From contig NW_027017973.1 of the NCBI RefSeq assembly GCF_032854445.1, forward strand, positions 1 through 64,000: DNA of 64,000 nt. The letters run 5' to 3'. Shown piece by piece: positions 1 to 10,444 of the stretch. Each line of letters starts with the position of its first letter. The stretch's first letter is position 1. The stretch comes from Liolophura sinensis. Its lineage: Eukaryota; Mollusca; Polyplacophora; Chitonida; Chitonidae. The position numbers and the translations under genes are program-made. A model generated the notes under the pieces. That model saw nothing but the letters and a program-made list of their open reading frames with translations, ran no database searches and was not told where the DNA came from.

Positions 1-550
1 GACGTATTTTGTGACGAGAAATCGAATGGTGCAAACCGCGTTGCTCTCCGACCAATACTTTTGGCTGTAGCCACAAATGAATAATCAATGATGTCAAGAT
101 CATGTGCCCAGCAACGGCTCTTACTCCATGGAAACCAAGGAAATTTGCAATTTTTCAACAGCTGGAGATGCCTGGCCCAATTGCGCATCCTTTGGCACCT
201 TATTGATGTGGGTCAGTGTTCAATTGTACTTTTTACAGCGGATTGTATCAAGTACCTTTTGTTTTTTTTATATACAAATGGTGTGGTTTTTCTACATGTA
301 GATAAAGACATTGAGTTTGTCTTCGACTTAGAAGTAAGACATTTGTTGGGTGAGTTAAATGGGCTTGGCCCAAAGATTTGACGTCGTCTGGGCTACCGAA
401 GGGCACATAACTTATAATGAAATGTTGAATATAGTAATGACCAGTCTCGATTGTACATAGTTAATGTAGCCGATTTCAATTCGCAAAAAGACCAGGCAAA
501 AATCCAAAAGTGGAAAAACTGTTCCAATGCTGCTGGTAAGAGGCTAATCC
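1..550. repeat. Representative monomer M1: internal layout of the satellite unit
   Basis: M1 is used as the reference. Offsets 1-50 are nearly invariant among copies. An E-box-like hexamer lies at 101-106 (CATGTG here and in M47, CACGTG in the other copies read). An NcoI-type CCATGG follows near 127. The central body (130-260) holds most diagnostic substitutions. A T8 tract lies at 262-269, followed by TATATA and then by a strongly conserved stretch ending in the perfect palindrome CTACATGTAG (292-301). A short dyad TGGGC-TTG-GCCCA is at 360-372, and a CRE-like TGACGTCG at 379-386. The last ~110 bp (about 440-550) form the most variable linker, with at least six alternative versions. By hand count 222 of 550 bases are G or C. 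M1 is set apart by CATGTG and by CTCGATTG in the linker, both shared only with M47 at 25288. Confidence 0.9.
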
Positions 551-3500
551 GACGTATTTTGTGACGAGAAATCGAATGGTGCAAACCGCGTTGCTCTCCG
601 ACCAATACTTTTGGCTGTAGCCACAAGTGAATAATCAATGATGTCAAGATCACGTGCCCAGCAACGGCTCTTACTCCATGGAAACCAAGGAAATTTGCAA
701 TTTTTCAACAGCTGGAGATGCCTGGCCCAATTGCGCATCCTTTGGCACCTTATTGATGTGGGTCAGTGTTCAATTGTACTTTTTACAGCGGATTGTATCA
801 AGTACCTTGTGTTTTTTTTATATACAAATGGTGTGGTTTTTCTACATGTAGATAAAGACATTGAGTTTGTCTTCGACTTAGAAGTAAGACATTTGCTGGG
901 TGAGTTAAATGGGCTTGGCCCAAAGATTTGACGTCGTCTGGGCTACCGAAGGGCACATAACTTATAATGAAAAGTTGAATATAGTAATGACCAGTCGCGA
1001 TTGCACATAGTTAATGTAGCCGATTTCAATTCGCAAAAAACAAGGCAAAAATCCAAAAGTAGAAAAACTGTTTCAATGCTGCTGGTAAGAGGCTAATCCG
1101 ACGTATTTTGTGACGAGAAATCGAATGGTGCAAACCGCGTTGCTCTCCGACCAATACTTTTGGCTGTAGCCACAAATGAATAATCAATGATGTCAAGATC
1201 ACGTGCCCAGCAACGGCTCTTACTCCATGGAAACCAAGGAAATTTGCAATTTTTCAACAGCTGGAGATGCCTGGCCCAATTGCGCATCCTTTGGCACCTT
1301 ATTGATGTGGGTCAGTGTTCAATTGTACTTTTTACAGCGGATTGTATCAAGTACCTTGTGTTTTTTTTATATACAAATGGTGTGGTTTTTCTACATGTAG
1401 ATAAAGACATTGAGTTTGTCTTCGACTTAGAAGTAAGACATTTGCTGGGTGAGTTAAATGGGCTTGGCCCAAAGATTTGACGTCGTCTGGGCTACCGAAG
1501 GGCACATAACTTATAATGAAAAGTTGAATATAGTAATGACCAGTCGCGATTGTACATAGTTAATGTAGCCGATTTCAATTCGCAAAAAGACCAGGCAAAA
1601 ATCCAAAAGTGGAAAAACTGTTCCAATGCTGCTGGTAAGAGGCTAATCCGACGTATTTTGTGACGAGAAATCGAATGGTGCAAACCGCGTTGCTCTCCGA
1701 CCAATACTTTTGGCTGTAGCCACAAATGAATAATCAATGATGTCAAGATCACGTGCCCAGCAACGGCTCTTACTCCATGGAAACCAAGGAAATTTGCAAT
1801 TTTTCAACAGCTGGAGATGCCTGGCCCAATTGCGCATCCTTTGGCACCTTATTGATGTGGGTCAGTGTTCAATTGTACTTTTTACAGCGGATTGTATCAA
1901 GTACCTTGTGTTTTTTTTATATACAAATGGTGTGGTTTTTCTACATGTAGATAAAGACATTGAGTTTGTCTTCGACTTAGAAGTAAGACATTTGCTGGGT
2001 GAGTTAAATGGGCTTGGCCCAAAGATTTGACGTCGTCTGGGCTACCGAAGGGCACATAACTTATAATGAAAAGTTGAATATAGTAATGACCAGTCGCGAT
2101 TGTACATAGTTAATGTAGCCGATTTCAATTCGCAAAAAGACCAGGCAAAAATCCAAAAGTAGAAAAACTGTTCTAATGCTGCTGGTAAGAGGCTAATCCG
2201 ACGTATTTTGTGACGAGAAATCGAATGGTGCAAACCGCGTTGCTCTCCGACCAATACTTTTGGCTGTAGCCACAAATGAATAATCAATGATGTCAAGATC
2301 ACGTGCCCAGCAACGGCTCTTACTCCATGGAAACCAAAGAAATTTGCAATTTTTCAACAGCTGGAGATGCCTGGCCCAATTGCGCATCCTTTGGCACCTT
2401 ATTGATGTGGGTCAGTGTTCAATTGTACTTTTTACAGCGGATTGTATCAAGTACCTTGTGTTTTTTTTATATACAAATGGTGTGGTTTTTCTACATGTAG
2501 ATAAAGACATTGAGTTTGTCTTCGACCTAGAAGTAAGACATTTGCTGGGTGAGTTAAATGGGCTTGGCCCAAAGATTTGACGTCGTCTGGGCTACCGAAG
2601 GGCACATAACTTATAATGAAAAGTTGAATATAGTAATGACCAGTCGCGATTGTACATAGTTAATGTAGCCGATTTCAATAAGCGAAAAGACCAGGCAAAA
2701 ATCCAAAAGTGGAAAAACTGTTCCAATGCTGCTGGTAAGAGGCTAATCCGACGTATTTTGTGACGAGAAATCGAATGGTGCAAACCGCGTGGCTCTCCGA
2801 CCAATACTTTTGGCTGTAGCCACAAATGAATAATCAATGATGTCAAGATCACGTGCCCAGCAACGGCTCTTACTCCATGGAAACCAAAGAAATTTGCAAT
2901 TTTTCAACAGATGGAGATGCCTGGCCCTATTGCGCATCCTTTGGCACCTTATTGATGTGGGTCAGTGTTCAATTGTACTTTTTACAGCGGATTGTATCAA
3001 GTACCTTTTGTTTTTTTTATATACAAATGGTGTGGTTTTTCTACATGTAGATAAAGACATTGAGATTGTCTTCGACTTAGAAGTAAGACATTTGTTGGGT
3101 GAGTTAAATGGGCTTGGCCCAAAGATTTGACGTCGTCTGGGCTACCGAAGGGCACATAACTTATAATGAAAAGTTGAATATAGTAATGACCAGTCGCGAT
3201 TGTACATAGTTAATGTAGCCGATTTCAATTCGCAAAAATCAAGGCAAAAATCCAAAAGTAGAAAAACTGTTCCAATGCTGCTGGTAAGAGGCTAATCCGA
3301 CGTATTTTGTGACGAGAAATCGAATGGTGCAAACCGCGTTGCTCTCCGACCAATACTTTTGGCTGTAGCCACAAATGAATAATCAATGATGTCAAGATCA
3401 CGTGCCCAGCAACGGCTCTTACTCCATGGAAACCAAGGAAATTTGCAATTTTTCAACAGCTGGAGATGCCTGGCCCAATTGCGCATCCTTTGGCACCTTA

Positions 3501-3847
3501 TTGATGTGGGTCAGTGTTCAATTGTACTTTTTACAGCGGATTGTATCAAGTACCTTGTGTTTTTTTATATACAAATGGTGTGGTTTTTCTACATGTAGAT
3601 AAAGACATTGAGTTTGTCTTCGATTTAGAAGTAAGACATTTGTTGGGTGAGTTAAATGGGCTTGGCCCAAAGATTTGACGTCGTCTGGGCTACCGAAGGG
3701 CACATAACTTATAATGAAAAGTTGAATATAGTAATGACCAGTCGCGATTGTACATAGTTAATGTAGCCGATTTCAATTCGCGAAAAGACCAGGCAAAAAT
3801 CCAAAAGTGGAAAAACTGTTCCAATGCTGCTGGTAAGAGGCTAATCC
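1..3847. repeat. Array segment M1-M7, mixed monomers before unit A
   Basis: Monomer starts: 1, 551, 1100, 1650, 2200, 2750, 3299. M1-M3 are matched monomer for monomer by 25288-26936. M2-M4 are very similar copies; M5 has the AATAAGCG linker; M6 carries CCCTATT plus CAGATGG and the private changes GCGTGGCTC and GAGATTGTC; M7 has a 7-T instead of an 8-T tract near 3559-3565. M6-M7 resemble the monomers around 20.3-21.4 kb that precede a later partial copy of unit A, so this segment may be the tail of an older unit. Confidence 0.8.
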
Positions 3848-6800
3848 GACGTATTTTGTGACGAGAAATCGAATGGTGCAAACCGCGTTGCTCTCCGACC
3901 AATACTTTTGGCTGTAGCCACAAATGAATAATCAATGATGTCAAGATCACGTGCCCAGCAACGGCTCTTACTCCATGGAAACCAAAGAAATTTGCAATTT
4001 TTCAACAGCTGGAGATGCCTGGCCCAATTGCGCATCCTTTGGCACCTTATTGATGTGGGTCAGTGTTCAATTGTACTTTTTACAGCGGATTGTATCAAGT
4101 ACCTTGTGTTTTTTTTATATACAAATGGTGTGGTTTTTCTACATGTAGATAAAGACATTGAGTTTGTCTTCGACTTAGAAGTAAGACATTTGCTGGGTGA
4201 GTTAAATGGGCTTGGCCCAAAGATTTGACGTCGTCTGGGCTACCGAAGGGCACATAACTTATAATGAAAAGTTGAATATAGTAATGACCAGTCGCGATTG
4301 TACATAGTTAATGTAGCCGATTTCAATTCGCAAAAAACAAGGCAAAAATCCAAAAGTAGAAAAACTGTTCCAATGCTGCTGGTAAGAGGCTAATCCGACG
4401 TATTTTGTGACGAGAAATCGAATGGTGCAAACCGCGTTGCTCTCCGACCAATACTTTTGGCTGTAGCCACAAATGAATAATCAATGATATCAAGATCACG
4501 TGCCCAGCAACGGCTCTTACTCCATGGAAACCAAGGAAATTTGCAATTTTTCAACAGCTGGAGATGCCTGGCCCAATTGCGCATCCTTTGGCACCTTATT
4601 GATGTGGGTCAGTGTTCAATTGTACTTTTTACAGCGGATTGTATCAAGTACCTTTTGTTTTTTTTATATACAAATGGTGTGGTTTTTCTACATGTAGATA
4701 AAGACATTGAGTTTGTCTTCGACTTAGAAGTAAGACATTTGCTGGGTGAGTTAAATGGGCTTGGCCCAAAGATTTGACGTCGTCTGGGCTACCGAAGGGC
4801 ACATAACTTATAATGAAAAGTTGAATATAGTAATGACCAGTCGCGATTGTACATAGTTAATGCAGCCGATTTCAATAAGCGAAAAGACCAGGCAAAAATC
4901 CAAAAGTGGAAAAACTGTTCCAATGCTGCTGGTAAGAGGCTAATCCGACGTATTTTGTGACGAGAAATCGAATGGTGCAAACCGCGTTGCTCTCCGACCA
5001 ATACTTTTGGCTGTAGCCACAAATGAATAATCAATGATGTCAAGATCACGTGCCCAGCAACGGCTCTTACTCCATGGAAACCAAAGAAATTTGCAATTTT
5101 TCAACAGCTGGAGATGCCTGGCCCTATTGCGCATCCTTTGGCACCTTATTGATGTGGGTCAGTGTTCAATTGTACTTTTTACAGCGGATTGTATCAAGTA
5201 CCTTTTGTTTTTTTTATATACAAATGGTGTGGTTTTTCTACATGTAGATAAAGACATTGAGTTTGTCTTCGACTTAGAAGTAAGACATTTGTTGGGTGAG
5301 TTAAATGGGCTTGGCCCAAAGATTTGACGTCGTCTGGGCTACCGAAGGGCACATAACTTATAATGAAAAGTTGAATATAGTAATGACCAGTCGCGATTGT
5401 ACATAGTTAATGTAGCCGATTTCAATTCGCAAAAAACAAGTCAAAAATCCAAAAGTAGAAAAACTGTTCCAATGCTGCTGGTAAGAGGCTAATCCGACGT
5501 ATTTTGTGACGAGAAATCGAATGGTGCAAACCGCGTTGCTCTCCGACCAATACTTTTGGCTGTAGCCACAAATGAATAATCAATGATGTCAAGATCACGT
5601 GCCCAGCAACGGCTCTTACTCCATGGAAACCAAGGAAATTTGCAATTTTTCAACAGCTGGAGATGCCTGGCCCAATTGCGCATCCTTTGGCACCTTATTG
5701 ATGTGGGTCAGTGTTCAATTGTACTTTTTACAGCGGATTGTATCAAGTACCTTGTGTTTTTTTTATATACAAATGGTGTGGTTTTTCTACATGTAGATAA
5801 AGACATTGAGTTTGTCTTCGATTTAGAAGTAAGACATTTGTTGGGTGAGTTAAATGGGATTGGCCCAAAGATTTGACGTCGTCTGGGCTACCGAAGGGCA
5901 CATAACTTATAATGAAAAGTTGAATATAGTAATGACCAGTCGCGATTGTACATAGCTAATGTAGCCGATTTCAATTCGCAAAAAGACCAGGCAAAAATCC
6001 AAAAGTGGAAAAACTGTTCCAATGCTGCTGGTAAGAGGCTAATCCGACGTATTTTGTGACGAGAAATCGAATGGTGCAAACCGCGTTGCTCTCCGACCAA
6101 TACTTTTGGCTGTAGCCACAAATGAATAATCAATGATGTCAAGATCACGTGCCCAGCAACGGCTCTTACTCCATGGAAACCAAAGAAATTTGCAATTTTT
6201 CAACAGCTGGAGATGCCTGGCCCAATTGCGCATCCTTTGGCACCTTATTGATGTGGGTCAGTGTTCAATTGTACTTTTTACAGCGGATTGTATCAAGTAC
6301 CTTGTGTTTTTTTTATATACAAATGGTGTGGTTTTTCTACATGTAGATAAAGACATTGAGTTTGTCTTCGACTTAGAAGTAAGACATTTGCTGGGTGAGT
6401 TAAATGGGCTTGGCCCAAAGATTTGACGTCGTCTGGGCTACCGAAGGGCACATAACTTATAATGAAAAGTTGAATATAGTAATGACCAGTCGCGATTGTA
6501 CATAGTTAATGTAGCCGATTTCAATTCGCAAAAAACAAGGCAAAAATCCAAAAGTAGAAAAACTGTTCCAATGCTGCTGGTAAGAGGCTAATCCGACGTA
6601 TTTTGTGACGAGAAATCGAATGGTGCAAACCGCGTTGCTCTCCGACCAATACTTTTGGCTGTAGCCACAAATGAATAATCAATGATGTCAAGATCACGTG
6701 CCCAGCAACGGCTCTTACTCCATGGAAACCAAGGAAATTTGCAATTTTTCAACAGCTGGAGATGCCTGGCCCAATTGCGCATCCTTTGGCACCTTATTGA

Positions 6801-9800
6801 TGTGGGTCAGTGTTCAATTGTACTTTTTACAGCGGATTGTATCAAGTACCTTTTGTTTTTTTTATATACAAATGGTGTGGTTTTTCTACATGTAGATAAA
6901 GACATTGAGTTTGTCTTCGACTTAGAAGTAAGACATTTGCTGGGTGAGTTAAATGGGCTTGGCCCAAAGATTTGACGTCGTCTGGGCTACCGAAGGGCAC
7001 ATAACTTATAATGAAAAATTGAATATAGTAATGACCAGTCGCGATTGTACATAGCTAATGTACCCGATTTCAATAAGCAAAAACACCAGGCAAAAATTCA
7101 AAAGTAGAAAAACTGTTCCAATGCTGCTGGTAAGAGGCTAATCCGACGTATTTTGTGACGAGAAATCGAATGGTGCAAACCGCGTTGCTCTCCGACCAAT
7201 ACTTTTGGCTGTAGCCACAAATGAATAATCAATGATGTCAAGATCACGTGCCCAGCAACGGCTCTTACTCCATGGAAACCAAGGAAATTTGCAATTTTTC
7301 AACAGCTGGAGATGCCTGGCCCAATTGCGCATCTTTTGGCACCTTATTGATGTGGGTCAGTATTCAATTGTACTTTTTACAGCGGATTGTATCAAGTACC
7401 TTTTGTTTTCTTTATATACAAATGGTGTGGTTTTTCTACATGTAGATAAAGACATTGAGTTTGTCTTCGACTTAGAAGTAAGACATTTGTTGGGTGAGTT
7501 AAATGGGCTTGGCCCAAAGATTTGACGTCGTCTGGGCTACCGAAGGGCACATAACTTATAATGAAAAGTTGAATATAGTAATGACCAGTCGCGATTGTAC
7601 ATAGTTAATGCAGCCGATTTCAATTCGCAAAAAGACCAGGCAAAAATCCAAAAGTGGAAAAACTGTTCCAATGCTGCTGGTAAGAGGCTAATCCGACGTA
7701 TTTTGTGACGAGAAATCGAATGGTGCAAACCGCGTTGCTCTCCGACCAATACTTTTGGCTGTAGCCACAAATGAATAATCAATGATGTCAAGATCACGTG
7801 CCCAGCAACGGCTCTTACTCCATGGAAACCAAAGAAATTTGCAATTTTTCAACAGCTGGAGATGCCTGGCCCTATTGCGCATCCTTTGGTACCTTATTGA
7901 TGTGGGTCAGTGTTCAATTGTACTTTTTACAGCGGATTGTATCAAGTACCTTTTGTTTTTTTTATAAACAAATGGTGTGGTTTTTCTACATGTAGATAAA
8001 GACATTGAGTTTGTCTTCGATTTAGAAGTAAGACATTTGCTGGGTGAGTTAAATGGGCTTGGCCCAAAGATTTGACGTCGTCTGGGCTACCGAAGGGCAC
8101 ATAACTTATAATGAAATGTTGAATATAGTAATGACCAGTCGCGATTGTACATAGTTAATGTAGCCGATTTCAATTAGCAAAATGACCAGGCAAAAATCCA
8201 AAAGTGGAAAAACTGTTCCAATGCTGCTGGTAAGAGGCTAATCCGACGTATTTTGTGACGAAAAATCGAATGGTGCAAACCGCGTTGCTCTCCGACCAAT
8301 ACTTTTGGCTGTAGCCACAAATGAATAATCAATGATGTCAAGATCACGTGCCCAGCAACGGCTCTTACTCCATGGAAACCAAGGAAATTTGCAATTTTTC
8401 AACAGCTGGAGATGCCTGGCCCAATTGCGCATCCTTTGGCACCTTATTGATGTGGGTCAGTGTTCAATTGTACTTTTTACAGCGGATTATATCAAGTACC
8501 TTTTCTTTTTTTTATATACAAATGGTGTGGTTTTTCTACATGTAGATAAAGACATTGAGTTTGTCTTCGACCTAGGAGTAAGACATTTGCTGGGTGAGTT
8601 AAATGGGCTTGGCCCAAAGATTTGACGTCGTCTGGGCTACCGAAGGGCACATAACTTATAATGAAAAGTTGAATATAGTAATGACCAGTCGCGATTGTAC
8701 ATAGTTAATGTAGCCGATTTCAATTCGCAAAAAGCCCAGGCAAAAATCCAAAAGTAGAAAAACTGTTCCAATGCTGCTGGTAAGAGGCTAATCCGACGTA
8801 TTTTGTGACGAGAAATCGAATGGTGCAAACCGCGTTGCTCTCCGACCAATACTTTTGGCTGTAGCCACAAATGAATAATCAATGATGTCAAGATCACGTG
8901 CCCAGCAACGGCTCTTACTCCATGGAAACCAAGGAAATTTGCAATTTTTCAACAGCTGGAGATGCCTGGCCCAATTGCGCATCCTTTGGCACCTTATTGA
9001 TGTGGGTCAGTGTTCAATTGTACTTTTTACAGCGGATTGTATCAAGTACCTTTTGTTTTTTTTATATACAAATGGTGTGGTTTTTCTACATGTAGATAAA
9101 GACATTGAGTTTGTCTTCGACTTAGAAGTAAGACATTTGCTGGGTGAGTTAAATGGGCTTGGCCCAAAGATTTGACGTCGTCTGGGCTACCGAAGGGCAC
9201 ATAACTTATAATGATATGTTGAATATAGTAATGACCAGTCGCGATTGTACATAGTTAATGTAGCCGATTTCAATTAGCAAAATGACCAGGCAAAAATCCA
9301 AAAGTAGAAAAACTGTTCCAATGCTGCTGGTAAGAGGCTAATCCGACGTATTTTGTGACGAGAAATCGAATGGTGCAAACCGCGTTGCTCTCCGACCAAT
9401 ACTTTTGGCTGTAGCCACAAATGAATAATCAATGATGTCAAGATCACGTGCCCAGCAACGGCTCTTACTCCATGGAAACCAAGGAAATTTGCAATTTTTC
9501 AACAGCTGGAGATGCCTGGCCCAATTGCGCATCCTTTGGCACCTTATTGATGTGGGTCAGTGTTCAATTGTACTTTTTACAGCGGATTGTATCAAGTACC
9601 TTTTGTTTTTTTTATATACAAATGGTGTGGTTTTTCTACATGTAGATAAAGACATTGAGTTTGTCTTCGACTTAGAAGTAAGACATTTGTTGGGTGAGTT
9701 AAATGGGCATGGCCCAAAGATTTGACGTCGTCTGGGCTACCGAAGGGCACATAACTTATAATGAAAAATTGAATATAGTAATGACCAGTCGCGAGTGTAC

Positions 9801-10444
9801 ATAGCTAATGTACCCGATTTCAATTCGCAAAAAGACCAGGCAAAAATCCAAAAGTAGAAAAATTGTTCCAATGCTGCTGGTAAGAGGCTAATCCGACGTA
9901 TTTTGTGACGAGAAATCGAATGGTGCAAACCGCGTTGCTCTCCGACCAATACTTTTGGCTGTAGCCACAAATGAATAATCAATGATGTCAAGATCACGTG
10001 CCCAGCAACGGCTCTTACTCCATGGAAACCAAGGAAATTTGCAATTTTTCAACAGCTGGAGATGCCTGGCCCTATTGCGCATCCTTTGGCACCTTATTGA
10101 TGTGGGTCAGTATTCAATTGTACTTTTTACAGCGGATTGTATCAAGTACCTTTTGTTTTCTTTATATACAAATGGTGTGGTTTTTCTACATGTAGATAAA
10201 GACATTGAGTTTGTCTTCGACTTAGAAGTAAGACATTTGTTGGGTGAGTTAAATGGGCTTGGCCCAAAGATTTGACGTCGTCTGGGCTACCGAAGGGCAC
10301 ATAACTTATAATGAAAAATTGAATATAGTAATGACCAGTCGCGATTGTACATAGTTAATGCAGCCGATTTCAATAAGCGAAAAGACCAGGCAAAAATCCA
10401 AAAGTGGAAAAACTGTTCCAATGCTGCTGGTAAGAGGCTAATCC
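3848..10444. repeat. Higher-order repeat unit A (M8-M19, 12 monomers, 6597 bp)
   Basis: Monomer starts: 3848, 4397, 4947, 5496, 6046, 6595, 7145, 7695, 8245, 8795, 9345, 9895. Rare marks occur in the same order in the next 7.1 kb: GATATC in M9, CAAGTCAAAAA in the M10 linker, GGGATTGGCCC in M11, CACCAGG plus AAATTCAAAA in the M13 linker, TATAAACAAATGG in M15, GATTATATC and CGACCTAGGAG in M16, GATATGTTG in the M17 linker, GGGCATGGCCC in M18. M8-M13 match M20-M25 at a shift of 6597 bp, and M15-M19 match M28-M32 at 7147 bp. M14 (7145) is a fusion of two monomer types that are separate in the copy. This is a tandem duplication of a whole 12/13-monomer block. Confidence 0.92.
7145..7694. repeat. 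Recombinant monomer M14 (fusion of M26-type and M27-type)
   Basis: The left part matches M26 (13742), with T at 7334 in ATCTTTTGGC. The right part matches M27 (14292), with A at 7362 in CAGTATTC and C at 7410 in the T tract. M26 has the first mark and lacks the others; M27 has the reverse. The linker to the left (CACCAGG, AAATTC) equals that before M26, and the sequence to the right equals that after M27. The switch therefore lies between 7335 and 7361, and one monomer is missing relative to the copy. Confidence 0.88.

Noticed and set aside
262-280. TATA box / promoter at the T8-TATATA stretch
   Set aside because: It is a short AT-rich stretch next to a homopolymer; no initiator, transcript or gene downstream supports a promoter.
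310-335. CENP-B-box-like site near GTCTTCGACTTAGAAG
   Set aside because: TTCG and one A fit the core, but the required CGGG part is absent; the other TTCG site in the linker also fails.
88-381. Recurrent 97-codon + strand frame (and 65-codon + strand, 86- and 64-codon - strand frames) as protein-coding genes
   Set aside because: They overlap one another on both strands in every monomer, variation is mostly amino-acid changing, several copies have stops or frameshifts, the 65-codon frame relies on a GTG start and is stopped in TTAATCC copies, and no domain is recognisable.
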